Shown in pieces: positions 36,155 through 44,665 of a DNA stretch of 64,000 bases. The position numbers and the translations under genes are program-made. The notes beneath the pieces were generated by a model, which saw only the letters and a list, made by a program, of their open reading frames with translations, was not told where the DNA came from and searched no databases. Numbering within the stretch: position 1 is the first letter of the stretch; each line of letters starts with the position of its first letter. Source of the stretch: an uncultured Flavobacterium sp. (lineage in GTDB: Bacteria > Bacteroidota > Bacteroidia > Flavobacteriales > Flavobacteriaceae). The stretch is taken from NCBI RefSeq assembly GCF_951805225.1, contig NZ_OX638201.1, positions 682,001 through 746,000 of the forward strand. Direction: 5' to 3'.

Positions 36155-37051
36155 TCTTCCCTGATTAGTATGTGCTTTATCTTTATCAAAATAAAAATCT
36201 ATTCTTCCTAAATTAATTCCGTAGCAACCAACTTGATTAACCAAAACATCTTGTTGCGCTTTATTTTTTACAACAGTTGGTTTGTCTAAGAAAGTGTGCG
36301 TATGTCCACCAATAATCAAGTCAATATCCTGAGTTTGTGCAGCAAATTTTAAATCAGAAATTTTAGATTCATCATCTTTATATTTATAACCTAAATGCGA
36401 AAGACAAATTACCAAATCACATTTTTCTTGTTTTTTTAGTAATTGCGTCATATCCTGAGCAATTTCTACAGGATCATTATAAACAGTTTCCTTGTACATT
36501 TGTTTATCAACCAAACCGGCAAGTTCAATTCCTACACCAAAAACACCAACTTTAATTCCGTTTTTGTGGAAGATTTTATAAGGTTTTACAAGACCGTTCA
36601 TGACCGTATTTTTAAAGTCATAATTAGAGTTGATAAATTCAAAAGTAGCATGAGGCATTTGAGCATGCAAACCATCAAGACCATTGTCGAAATCGTGATT
36701 TCCAATAGTAGATGCGTCGTATTTCATCATACTCATTAACTTAAATTCAAGTTCACCACCATAGTAATTAAAATATGGAGTTCCCTGAAAAATATCTCCG
36801 GCGTCTAATAAAAGCACATTTGGATTTTCTTTACGAATAGTTTCTATAAGAGCCGCTCTTCTTGAAACACCGCCTTTATTAGGATTACGAGGATCATCAG
36901 CCGGAAAAGGATCAATGTGGCTGTGAACATCATTAGTATGAAGAATCGTTAAGTGTTTTATATCGTTAGTTTCAAAACTGCTTAATGACAAACCTAAACT
37001 TAATAAGGCAGTACTTGCGGCTGTTTTTTCGATAAATTCTCTTCTTTTCAT
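36140..37051 (-). CDS. Metallophosphatase: catalytic half of a split 5'-nucleotidase
   Basis: This 303-residue protein matches the N-terminal calcineurin-like half of the UshA/5'-nucleotidase family. Metal-binding motifs are present: TNDVHSH near residue 40, LLDAGDIFQGTP, IGNHDFDNG (GNHD box) and IIGGHTHTF. The N-terminus reads KRREFIEKTAAS followed by a hydrophobic stretch, a Tat-like twin-arginine signal. The C-terminal substrate-binding domain normally fused to it is missing and is instead encoded by the next upstream gene (37163-37942). It should hydrolyse nucleotides or related phosphates outside the cytoplasm. It is the second gene of the two-gene unit. Confidence 0.9.
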   Translation of the reverse strand: MKRREFIEKTAASTALLSLGLSLSSFETNDIKHLTILHTNDVHSHIDPFPADDPRNPNKGGVSRRAALIETIRKENPNVLLLDAGDIFQGTPYFNYYGGELEFKLMSMMKYDASTIGNHDFDNGLDGLHAQMPHATFEFINSNYDFKNTVMNGLVKPYKIFHKNGIKVGVFGVGIELAGLVDKQMYKETVYNDPVEIAQDMTQLLKKQEKCDLVICLSHLGYKYKDDESKISDLKFAAQTQDIDLIIGGHTHTFLDKPTVVKNKAQQDVLVNQVGCYGINLGRIDFYFDKDKAHTNQGRSIVV

Positions 37052-37115
37052 TTTATATATTTTTTTACGAAAACTGTAATATAATTTGCTAATGTTTTTT
37101 CTTTGTCACTATTAT

Positions 37116-37153
37116 CACGAATTTATAATAATCAGAATTCGTGTAAATTCGTG
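37116..37153. repeat. CACGAATT / AATTCGTG inverted repeat group
   Basis: CACGAATTT at 37116-37124 can pair with AATTCGTG at 37136-37143 or with AAATTCGTG at 37145-37153. It lies in the gap between the two nucleotidase genes and resembles a dispersed flavobacterial intergenic motif. Two alternative hairpins are possible. Confidence 0.55.
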
Positions 37154-37162
37154 TCGAACTTT

Positions 37163-37942
37163 TTATTCTTCTGTAATTCGAATATTTTTTGCTATCGGAA
37201 TAGTATCAACTTCTTTGAAATAATCAATCAATACATCTCTCAGTTTGTAATTCAAATCAAATTTCTGAACACCTTTAGCAAAGAAAGTCATACTATCACC
37301 ACCATTTGCCAAATAATCATTTGTAGCTACATAATAGATGGTATTAAGATCAAGAGGTTTTCCCTGAATTAAAATATTTTTTGCAGTATTATCTTTTGCA
37401 ATCGTAAAAGTCATTCCTGATAAAGGCTGAGGTTTTTTCTCCTTAATAATATAAGCAGCGATATCCAGAATTTGTTGTCCTTTTAAAGCAACAACAACAA
37501 GATTGTTTTCAAAAGGCATAATCTCAAAAGCCGTTCTTGTAGTTACATTACCTTTAGGTAAAATAGCACGGATTCCACCATGATTTAATAAACACAAATC
37601 AATGCTCTTTTTCTCGCGAGCTTTAAAAACAAGATTTCCACGTTCTACACAAACATCGGCTAATAAACTTCCGATACTTGTTTGCCATTTTCCCGTACTT
37701 TTATCAAGAGTTTCAGGACAATATGCAAGCACGCTGTCCAGGTCTTTGTTGATATGATCGCGATATGGCTTTATAAATTTTTCAATTTCAGGAGTTTCTG
37801 CACCCTTTTCTGTAATTGGAAGCTGTTTTCCCTCTATCTTCGTTAAATTATAATTTTTCTGACTACAGGAAAATATAAAAAAAAGTGTTAAGAATATAAC
37901 AAAAAGTTTCAAAAATCCGTTATACTTTTTTAGTTTTACCAT
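37163..37942 (-). CDS. 5'-nucleotidase C-terminal domain lipoprotein
   Basis: This 259-residue protein has a lipoprotein signal with IFSC near residue 26, so it is expected to be membrane-anchored. The rest matches the 5'_nucleotid_C domain: GSLLADV, LLNHGGIRAILPKG (substrate-binding loop), FEIMPFENNLVV, and YYVATNDYLANGGDSMTFF with the adenine-stacking region. It lacks the metallophosphatase half, which lies 111 bases downstream as a separate gene (36140-37051). The two may work as a complex that rebuilds the canonical two-domain enzyme. It is divergent from the DUF6913-dapA operon across 47 bases. Confidence 0.9.
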   Translation of the reverse strand: MVKLKKYNGFLKLFVIFLTLFFIFSCSQKNYNLTKIEGKQLPITEKGAETPEIEKFIKPYRDHINKDLDSVLAYCPETLDKSTGKWQTSIGSLLADVCVERGNLVFKAREKKSIDLCLLNHGGIRAILPKGNVTTRTAFEIMPFENNLVVVALKGQQILDIAAYIIKEKKPQPLSGMTFTIAKDNTAKNILIQGKPLDLNTIYYVATNDYLANGGDSMTFFAKGVQKFDLNYKLRDVLIDYFKEVDTIPIAKNIRITEE

Positions 37943-37963
37943 CTTAAATGCGACTTAAATAAT

Positions 37964-37971
37964 TAATTTTG
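37964..37971 (+). promoter_or_regulatory. Possible -7 box for DUF6913-dapA
   Basis: TAATTTTG matches TAnnTTTG 19 bases before the ATG at 37990. No TTG is found at the usual distance, so only one element supports it. Confidence 0.4.
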
Positions 37972-37989
37972 TAATCTGGTAAAAGTACT

Positions 37990-38502
37990 ATGTTTTTAAA
38001 TTATATAAAGGAAATTTTTGTAAAAAAATCATTAAAAAATAACCTGCATAATGTCAAAAACGAAGTCTTTACAAGTAATGTGCAAACAATTGGTTTATTG
38101 ATCGATGAGAGTGATTTTAGTCATTCGCAAGAGTTAATAAACGAATTAAAACTACAGGGAATATCGCCTGAGAGTATAAAAGTTGTTGCGTACAGAGATA
38201 AATTTAAGGAGAAAGAAACGTATTCGAAGCCTACTTTTGGTAAAAAACATATCAAATGGAATGCAGAGATTACAGAAGATTTTCTAAATGAGTTTATAGA
38301 TACAGAATTTGATCTTTTGATTAGTTATTATAATATCGAAAAAGTGATTTTGATGATGATAACCAGTAAATCGAAAGCTAAATTTAAAGTAGGATTTTCA
38401 TCAATCGATAAAAGCTTAAACCGTTGGATGATGAATACTGCTATAGAGGATTACAAACTTTTCGTAACAGAATTGTTTAAGTATTTAAAGAGTATAAAAT
38501 AA
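37990..38502 (+). CDS. DUF6913 family protein
   Basis: This 170-residue soluble protein has a basic N-terminus (FVKKSLKNNLHNVKN) and a Rossmann-like alternation (TIGLLIDESDFSHSQELINEL, LLISYYNIEKVILMMITSKSKAKFKVGF). I recognise it as DUF6913, a Bacteroidota family of unknown function commonly placed next to dapA. It lies 27 bases upstream of dapA, so the two form one operon. No catalytic motif is evident. Confidence 0.75.
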   Translation: MFLNYIKEIFVKKSLKNNLHNVKNEVFTSNVQTIGLLIDESDFSHSQELINELKLQGISPESIKVVAYRDKFKEKETYSKPTFGKKHIKWNAEITEDFLNEFIDTEFDLLISYYNIEKVILMMITSKSKAKFKVGFSSIDKSLNRWMMNTAIEDYKLFVTELFKYLKSIK

Positions 38503-38503
38503 A

Positions 38504-38527
38504 ATATAAATTAGAATATAAATTAGA
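38504..38527 (+). repeat. Two tandem copies of a 12-bp unit before dapA
   Basis: ATATAAATTAGA occurs twice in a row and ends three bases before the dapA ATG at 38530. The spacing region for translation initiation is therefore made of a duplicated unit. Confidence 0.7.
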
Positions 38528-38529
38528 AT

Positions 38530-39411
38530 ATGCAATCATTAATAGGAACTGGTGTTGCGCTTGTAACTCCATTTAAAAAAGACTTTTCAGTAGACATCGA
38601 AGCTTTACAGCGCATCGTTAATTTTTCGATCGATGGAGGAGTTGAATATCTTGTAGTTATGGGAACAACAGCAGAAAATGCTACCTTAACACAATCCGAA
38701 AAAGAATTGGTTATAAAAACAGTAATCGATGTCAATAAAGGAAGATTGCCTTTAGTTCTTGGAGTTGGAGGAAATAATACAATGCAAATTGTAGAAGAAT
38801 TAAAAACAGGAGATTTTTCAGCATTTGATGCGATTCTTTCTGTTTCTCCTTATTATAATAAGCCAACACAAGAAGGAATTTATCAGCATTTTAAAGCAAT
38901 TGCAGAAGCATCGCCAATTCCGGTGATTTTATATAATGTTCCGGGAAGAACATCAAGTAATATGTTGCCCGCAACAGTAGTGCGTTTGGCAAAAGAATTC
39001 ACTAATATTGTAGCAATAAAAGAAGCTGCAGGAGATTTAGCTCAGGCTATGCAATTGATAAAAAATGCACCAAAAGACTTTCTTGTAATTTCAGGAGATG
39101 ATATGATTGCATTGCCAATTGTTTTAGCTGGTGGAGCAGGAGTAATTTCTGTAATTGGACAAGGTTTTCCGAAAGAATTTTCAGAAATGATCCGTTTAGG
39201 ATTGAACAGAAAAGTAAATGAAGCATTTAAAACACAATACTTTTTATCAGATTGTATTGATATGATTTTTGAGCAGGGAAATCCTGCCGGAATCAAACAA
39301 ATCTTTCAAGCCCTTGGTATTGCTGAGAATGTTGTACGTTTGCCATTAGTAACCGTAGACGAATCTCTGGCAAACAGATTGAATGAATTTGTTAAAAAAA
39401 GCATTAAATAA
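38530..39411 (+). CDS. dapA: 4-hydroxy-tetrahydrodipicolinate synthase
   Basis: This 293-residue protein is the standard DapA length. It has GTTAENATL near residue 45, Tyr135 and Arg140 in YNVPGRTSSN, and the Schiff-base Lys164 in IKEAAGDL. These match the catalytic residues of E. coli DapA (Tyr133, Arg138, Lys161). It condenses pyruvate with aspartate semialdehyde at the entry of lysine and diaminopimelate synthesis. It follows the DUF6913 gene by 27 bases. Confidence 0.97.
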   Translation: MQSLIGTGVALVTPFKKDFSVDIEALQRIVNFSIDGGVEYLVVMGTTAENATLTQSEKELVIKTVIDVNKGRLPLVLGVGGNNTMQIVEELKTGDFSAFDAILSVSPYYNKPTQEGIYQHFKAIAEASPIPVILYNVPGRTSSNMLPATVVRLAKEFTNIVAIKEAAGDLAQAMQLIKNAPKDFLVISGDDMIALPIVLAGGAGVISVIGQGFPKEFSEMIRLGLNRKVNEAFKTQYFLSDCIDMIFEQGNPAGIKQIFQALGIAENVVRLPLVTVDESLANRLNEFVKKSIK

Positions 39412-39450
39412 GAGTCAGATTACCGGTATTTTAATATACCAAAAAATATT

Positions 39451-39480
39451 TTGTAGTAGCTAAATTAATAACTAAATTTG
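39451..39480 (+). promoter_or_regulatory. Promoter of bamD-rpoZ-coaBC operon
   Basis: TTG at 39451-39453, a 19-base spacer and TAAATTTG at 39473-39480 fit the Bacteroidota consensus fully. A small hairpin CACCG-GAACTT-CGGTG at 39482-39497 lies at the predicted 5' end of the transcript. Confidence 0.78.
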
Positions 39481-39547
39481 CCACCGGAACTTCGGTGTGA
39501 TTTTGCTTTGGCATAATTGTCTAAGAAATCATAATAAAAGTAAGAAA

Positions 39548-40348
39548 ATGAAAAAAATAGTATCTCTATTAATTGTTGTTGTCCTTTTTTGTTCTTGTAG
39601 TGATTACCAAAAAGCATTGAAAAATGAAGATGTTGCGGCAAAGTTTGATATAGCAACAAAGATGTATGATGCAGGAAAATATTCAAAAGCAATTCGTCTT
39701 TTTGAGCAATTAGCACCTACATATAGAGGTAAGCCTCAGGCGGAGAAATTATTTTATATGTTTTCTCAGTCTTATTATAAGACAAAACAATATTATTTAG
39801 CTGGTTACCAGTTTGAAAGCTTTGTTTCAGGATATCCTCGTAGTGAGAAAGTTCAGGAAGCAGCTTTTCTTGGCGCTTTTAGTTACTCAAAATTAGCTCC
39901 TGTATATAGTTTAGATCAAACAGATACAGTAAAAGCTTTAGAGAAATTACAAGCATTTATTGATAACTATCCAAACTCTGAATACATTGCTCAGGCAAAT
40001 GAAGCTGTTAAAATTTTGAACGGTAAATTAGAGAAAAAAGCATACGAAAATGCTAAAGGATACAATACAATTTCAGATTATAAATCAGCATTAATTGCGT
40101 TTGATAATTTTATCGCTGATTTTCCAGGAACACCATTCAAAGAAGATGCGTTGTTCTATAAATATGATTCAGCATACCAATTGGCAATAAATAGTGTTCC
40201 TTCAAAAATGGAAGAACGTTTAAACGTTGCAAAAGCAGCTTATAATAACTTAATAAAGTTCAACAGCGCTACAAAATACAAAGTGAAAGCAGACGAAATG
40301 AATGCTAGAGTTGAAACTGATTTACAAAAATTTACTAAAATAAAATAA
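39548..40348 (+). CDS. bamD: Outer-membrane assembly lipoprotein BamD
   Basis: I chose ATG 39548 (266 residues). It gives a normal lipoprotein signal MKKIVSLLIVV with a lipobox ending FCSC at Cys17; the frame extends upstream, but without a signal. The mature part is TPR-like helices: DVAAKFDIATKMYDAGKYSKAIRLFEQL, FVSGYPRSEKVQEAAFLGA and FDNFIADFPGTPFKEDALF, the BamD/ComL pattern. BamD is the essential lipoprotein of the BAM complex that inserts outer-membrane barrels. It leads the operon with rpoZ 4 bases downstream, a conserved order in Bacteroidota. Confidence 0.93.
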   Translation: MKKIVSLLIVVVLFCSCSDYQKALKNEDVAAKFDIATKMYDAGKYSKAIRLFEQLAPTYRGKPQAEKLFYMFSQSYYKTKQYYLAGYQFESFVSGYPRSEKVQEAAFLGAFSYSKLAPVYSLDQTDTVKALEKLQAFIDNYPNSEYIAQANEAVKILNGKLEKKAYENAKGYNTISDYKSALIAFDNFIADFPGTPFKEDALFYKYDSAYQLAINSVPSKMEERLNVAKAAYNNLIKFNSATKYKVKADEMNARVETDLQKFTKIK

Positions 40349-40352
40349 AGTC

Positions 40353-40670
40353 ATGGATTTAAAAAAGACGAATGCTCCTGTAAATACAATAACTTACAAT
40401 AAAACAGTTATTGAAGAGCCAACAGGAAATGTGTATGAAGCAATTACCATTATGGCTAAAAGAGCAAATCAAATTAATTCTGAAATTAAAAAAGAATTAA
40501 CTGAAAAATTAGAAGAGTTTGCTACTTACAATGACAGTCTTGAAGAAGTTTTTGAAAATAAAGAGCAAATTGAAGTTTCTAAATTTTACGAAAAATTACC
40601 TAAACCACACGCTTTAGCAGTACAAGAATGGTTAGATGGTAAAACTTACCACAGAGGTTCAAACAAATAA
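40353..40670 (+). CDS. rpoZ: RNA polymerase omega subunit (Bacteroidota type)
   Basis: This 105-residue protein contains GNVYEAITIMAKRANQINSEIKKELTEKL near residues 25-53, the omega/Rpb6 core in which an AxxRAxQI-like helix contacts beta prime. The C-terminal half, KPHALAVQEWLDGKTYHR, is typical of the Bacteroidota form. The start lies 4 bases after bamD, and coaBC follows after 18 bases. Confidence 0.85.
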   Translation: MDLKKTNAPVNTITYNKTVIEEPTGNVYEAITIMAKRANQINSEIKKELTEKLEEFATYNDSLEEVFENKEQIEVSKFYEKLPKPHALAVQEWLDGKTYHRGSNK

Positions 40671-40688
40671 TAAAATAATATAGTATAA

Positions 40689-41903
40689 ATGTCAGTTTTA
40701 AACGGGAAAAAGATTTTACTGGGAGTTTCTGGTGGAATCGCAGCCTATAAAACAGCTTCATTAGTACGACTTTTTATAAAAGCAGGTGCACATGTCCAAG
40801 TGATAATGACACCTGCTTCTAAGGATTTTGTAACTCCACTTACGTTATCTACGTTATCAAAAAATCCTGTACATTCCAGTTTCTTTAATCAGGATGATGA
40901 AGATGCAGTTTGGAACAATCATGTTGATTTGGCACTTTGGGCCGATTTAATGTTAATTGCTCCCGCAACAGCAAATACATTGTCGAAAATGACTACGGGA
41001 AACTGTGATAATCTTTTAATTGCAACTTATTTATCGGCAAAATGTCCAGTTTACTTTGCTCCGGCAATGGATTTGGATATGTATAAACATCCGTCTACTT
41101 TATCCAGCTTTGCTGCTTTAAAGCAATTCGGTAACATAATGATTCCTGCTGAAAACGGAGAATTAGCAAGCGGTTTATCTGGAGAAGGCCGAATGGCAGA
41201 ACCAGAGAATATTATTGCTTTTCTTGAAGCTGATTTAGAAAGTAAATTGCCTCTTAAAGGAAAAAAAATACTAATTACTGCCGGACCAACATACGAAGCG
41301 ATAGATCCTGTACGTTTTATAGGAAATCATTCTTCAGGAAAAATGGGGTTTGATATTGCAAATGAAGCAGCTAATTTAGGAGCACAAGTGATTTTAGTAG
41401 CTGGACCAACACATTTTAAGGCTAAAAATAATCTGGTTGAAGTTATCAATGTAGTTTCAGCGCAAGATATGTATGATGCTTGTCATTTACATTTTAACGA
41501 TGTTGATGTAGCAATTGCGGCAGCAGCCGTTGCAGATTACAAACCTAAAGTTGTGGCTTTGCAAAAGATTAAAAAAGCAGCTAATGATTTTACGATCGAA
41601 TTAGAAAAGACAAAAGATATCTTGGCATCATTGGGTGCAATCAAAAAAAATCAATTTTTAATAGGTTTTGCTTTAGAGACTGAAAATGAAATTGAAAATG
41701 CTAAGTTGAAAATTCAGAAAAAAAACTTAGATTTGATTGTTTTAAATTCCTTACAAGATGAAGGAGCCGGTTTTAAAAAAGAAACCAATAAAGTTACCTT
41801 TATTGATAAAGATTTTAAAATCGAACCAATGGAATTGAAATCAAAAGAATTTGTAGCTGTTGATATTTTAAACAAAGTTGTTTCGCATTTTGTGAAATCA
41901 TAA
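40689..41903 (+). CDS. coaBC: Bifunctional phosphopantothenoylcysteine decarboxylase / phosphopantothenate-cysteine ligase
   Basis: This 404-residue protein fuses CoaC (about residues 1-180) and CoaB (about 185-404). The CoaC half has the flavin site SGGIAAYK and the catalytic His78 in NNHVDLALWADL. CoaB has ITAGPTYEAIDPVRFIGN and HSSGKMG, then AAVADYKP. Compared with E. coli CoaC, the PxMN motif reads APAMD (Asp128 for Asn) and the ACG loop reads ELASGLSGEGRM (Ser161 where the catalytic Cys is expected). I believe this is common to Bacteroidota. It makes 4'-phosphopantetheine in coenzyme A synthesis. Confidence 0.95.
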   Translation: MSVLNGKKILLGVSGGIAAYKTASLVRLFIKAGAHVQVIMTPASKDFVTPLTLSTLSKNPVHSSFFNQDDEDAVWNNHVDLALWADLMLIAPATANTLSKMTTGNCDNLLIATYLSAKCPVYFAPAMDLDMYKHPSTLSSFAALKQFGNIMIPAENGELASGLSGEGRMAEPENIIAFLEADLESKLPLKGKKILITAGPTYEAIDPVRFIGNHSSGKMGFDIANEAANLGAQVILVAGPTHFKAKNNLVEVINVVSAQDMYDACHLHFNDVDVAIAAAAVADYKPKVVALQKIKKAANDFTIELEKTKDILASLGAIKKNQFLIGFALETENEIENAKLKIQKKNLDLIVLNSLQDEGAGFKKETNKVTFIDKDFKIEPMELKSKEFVAVDILNKVVSHFVKS

Positions 41904-41938
41904 AGAGTTAAAATACGAATTAAAAGCAAGAATAGTAT

Positions 41939-41946
41939 TACTTTTG
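41939..41946 (+). promoter_or_regulatory. Possible -7 box for the DUF4835 gene
   Basis: TACTTTTG matches TAnnTTTG 26 bases before the ATG at 41972. There is no TTG at the correct distance, so this is a single-box call for an internal promoter. Confidence 0.38.
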
Positions 41947-41971
41947 TAATTGAACCCAAATTAACTTTCGT

Positions 41972-42856
41972 ATGAATAAAATAGTTACATTTTTAGTTTT
42001 CTTTATTTTTGGCTTTACGCAGGCACAACAGCTAAATTGTACTGTAACTATTAACACAGAAAGATTACCAAATCCTAATCAGCAGGTTTTTAAAACGCTT
42101 CAGACTTCTTTGGCTGAGTTCGTGAATAAAACAGATTGGACGGGATCAGTTCTGAAACAAAACGAACGAATCAATTGTTCGATGTATATTACATTGTCTT
42201 CTAATAGTTCAGATCAATTTACAGGAACAATCCAGGTGCAATCATCTCGCTTGATTTTTAATTCGACCTATTCATCTCCGGTTTTAAATTATAACGATAA
42301 AGATTTCAGTTTCAGGTATACAGAATATGAACCATTGTTGTTTAATCCTACAACATTTGATTCGAATCTTGTTTCTGTGATTTCTTTTTACAGTTATTTG
42401 ATTTTGGGAATGGATGCAGATACTTTTCAAATGGGAGCTGGAAATCAATATCTTGAAACCGCTCAGAATATCGCAAATGTTGCCCAACAAGGAGGTTCTA
42501 AAGGCTGGAGTCAAGCTGATGGAATTCAGAATCGTTACTATTTAATAAACGATATGATTTCTCCAATGTATAGTGATTTGCGTCAGGTCACGTATGCTTA
42601 TCATACAGGTTTAGATTTGATGAGTCAGGATTTGAAAGCATCAAAAGAAAAAATAAAAGATGCACTCCTTATCATTGGTCGATTTAGTACTGTAAAACCC
42701 AATGCTTTTTTGACGAGAGTATTTTTCGATGCAAAATCAGATGAAATCGTTTCTATATTTTCAGGAGGTCCAAATATTCCTGTTACAGATTTGACAGACG
42801 TTTTGAATAAAGTCTCGCCATTGAATTCTACAAAATGGTCGCAAATTAAATTTTAA
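41972..42856 (+). CDS. DUF4835 family secreted protein
   Basis: This 294-residue protein has a signal peptide ending FTQAQ (about residue 19). The mature part starts QLNCTVTINTERLPNPNQQVFKTLQ, the DUF4835 signature, and contains FRYTEYEPLLFNPTTFDSNL and SFYSYLILGMDADTF. The family is Bacteroidota-specific, probably periplasmic, with unknown function, and regularly sits between coaBC and recN, as here. The conserved position suggests an envelope-related housekeeping role, which is inference. Confidence 0.9.
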   Translation: MNKIVTFLVFFIFGFTQAQQLNCTVTINTERLPNPNQQVFKTLQTSLAEFVNKTDWTGSVLKQNERINCSMYITLSSNSSDQFTGTIQVQSSRLIFNSTYSSPVLNYNDKDFSFRYTEYEPLLFNPTTFDSNLVSVISFYSYLILGMDADTFQMGAGNQYLETAQNIANVAQQGGSKGWSQADGIQNRYYLINDMISPMYSDLRQVTYAYHTGLDLMSQDLKASKEKIKDALLIIGRFSTVKPNAFLTRVFFDAKSDEIVSIFSGGPNIPVTDLTDVLNKVSPLNSTKWSQIKF

Positions 42857-42905
42857 TTATTTAATTTCACCCCATCATTAACTTTTATATTTACAAATTT
42901 TCTCT

Positions 42906-44558
42906 ATGATTACTTCGCTGTCAATTAAAAATTATGCTCTAATTGAAAAACTTGCCATTGACTTTTCAAAAGGTTTTTCTATAATTACAGGTGAAACAGG
43001 TGCGGGGAAATCAATTATATTAGGTGCAATTGGACTTGTTTTAGGAAAAAGAGCCGATCTTACTTCGTTAAAAAACAAAGAAGAAAAATGTGTAATCGAA
43101 GCACATTTTGAGATTTCTAAATACAATCTAAAAGAATTTTTTGAAAGTAACGATCTTGATTACGAAGATGAAACTATTATTAGACGCGAAATATTACCTT
43201 CAGGAAAATCTCGTGCATTTATAAATGATAGTCCCGTAAATCTTCAGGAACTACAAGATTTAAGTTTGTTTTTGATTGATATACATTCGCAACAGCAAAC
43301 TCAGGAATTATCAGACGAAAGTGTTCAGTTTAAAATTATTGATGCAATTGCAAATAATGGAGAAACCATATTGTCGTACCAAAAGTTACTGAAAGAATAT
43401 AAAACAGATAAAAGCAAACTAAATGCTTTGTTGAAAAAACAAAGTGATTCAGGAAAAGAATTGGAATACAATACTTTTTTATTGAATGAATTGGTTGTTG
43501 CTAAATTGAAATCAGGCGAACAAGAAGAGTTGGAAGCTGATTATGAGAAACTAAATAATGTTGAAATTATTAAAGAATCAATTGATAAATCATTGGTAAT
43601 TGCTAATGAAGAACAATTTGGTGTTTTTCATAATCTAAATGAAATTAAAGCTTCTTTGCAAAAAATCGCTTTATTTTCGCCGGAATATCAAAGTTTATTC
43701 GAAAGAATAACAAGTGTCGCAATTGAAGTTGATGATGTTTCGAGAGAATTGCAAAATGCATCAGAGAAATTATTAAATGATCCGGCGCAATTAGAATTAG
43801 TAAGTCAGAAATTGCAATTGATTTACAATTTACAGAAAAAACATCAGGTTAAAACTGTAGACGAATTATTACAAATTCAGGCAGACTTAGAAAATAAAGT
43901 TTTAGAATTGGATAATATTGAAGAAGAAATAACAGTTTTATCAAAATCGATAGAGCAAAAAACTTCAGAATTAGATACTTTTTCAGCTACAATTCATCAG
44001 GAAAGAATAAATGCAATTCCGGTTTTATCGAATCAATTAGTTTCAATACTGGAAACTTTAGGAATGCCAAATGTTCGTTTCAATATGGAATTATTGCCTT
44101 CTGAAACCTATTTCAATAATGGAAAAGACGAATTGCAATTTTTATTCTCTGCCAATAAAGGAACTGATTTTGGATTATTGAAAAAAGTAGCTTCAGGAGG
44201 AGAAATGTCTCGTATAATGTTGGCTGTCAAAGCGATTTTGGCACAATATTCAAAATTACCAACCTTGATTTTTGATGAAATTGATACAGGAGTTTCAGGA
44301 GAAATTGCTATTAGAATGGGAGAGATAATGAAAGAAATGAGTGGGAAAATGCAAATCTTCGCCATTACACATTTACCTCAAATAGCAGCAAAAGGAGATT
44401 CGCACTTTAAAGTTTCGAAATCTACAGTTGACGACGATACACAATCAGAGTTGAAACTTTTGTCTCAGGAAGAAAGAGTTACCGAAATTGCTCAAATGTT
44501 ATCAGGAGCAGTCGTTTCAGATTCGGCTTTAAATCATGCTAAAGCCTTGTTGAACTAA
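42906..44558 (+). CDS. recN: DNA repair protein RecN
   Basis: This 550-residue SMC-like ATPase has Walker A in TGETGAGKSIIL (about residues 29-40), followed by GKRADL. A coiled-coil middle (about 150-370) precedes the signature SGGEMSRIMLAVKA and the Walker B LPTLIFDEIDTGVSGEIA, with FAITHLPQIAAKGD after it. RecN acts early in double-strand break repair by tethering ends and stimulating RecA. It is the last gene of the bamD operon, and the fabV promoter starts inside its 3' end. Confidence 0.97.
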   Translation: MITSLSIKNYALIEKLAIDFSKGFSIITGETGAGKSIILGAIGLVLGKRADLTSLKNKEEKCVIEAHFEISKYNLKEFFESNDLDYEDETIIRREILPSGKSRAFINDSPVNLQELQDLSLFLIDIHSQQQTQELSDESVQFKIIDAIANNGETILSYQKLLKEYKTDKSKLNALLKKQSDSGKELEYNTFLLNELVVAKLKSGEQEELEADYEKLNNVEIIKESIDKSLVIANEEQFGVFHNLNEIKASLQKIALFSPEYQSLFERITSVAIEVDDVSRELQNASEKLLNDPAQLELVSQKLQLIYNLQKKHQVKTVDELLQIQADLENKVLELDNIEEEITVLSKSIEQKTSELDTFSATIHQERINAIPVLSNQLVSILETLGMPNVRFNMELLPSETYFNNGKDELQFLFSANKGTDFGLLKKVASGGEMSRIMLAVKAILAQYSKLPTLIFDEIDTGVSGEIAIRMGEIMKEMSGKMQIFAITHLPQIAAKGDSHFKVSKSTVDDDTQSELKLLSQEERVTEIAQMLSGAVVSDSALNHAKALLN

Positions 44559-44576
44559 AGAAATAATTTATATTTG
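44547..44576 (+). promoter_or_regulatory. Promoter of fabV
   Basis: TTG at 44547-44549, a 19-base spacer and TATATTTG at 44569-44576 match the Bacteroidota consensus. The TTG box lies within the last codons of recN. The predicted leader is about 85 bases. Confidence 0.72.
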
Positions 44577-44665
44577 TCATCTTAAAGCTAATTAAACAAA
44601 CGTAAATTAGGTGAACTATCTTTAATAAAGAAAGAATTACCCAATTGCGAATAAAAAGGAAAAAA

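Noticed and set aside
36140..37942. Frameshift or premature stop splitting a single 5'-nucleotidase gene
   Set aside because: Domain order is reversed relative to the fused enzyme, each half has its own start and export signal, and 111 bases separate them.
39465..39716. Minus-strand 83-codon frame overlapping bamD
   Set aside because: It is antisense to the bamD promoter and lipoprotein signal and has no recognisable features.
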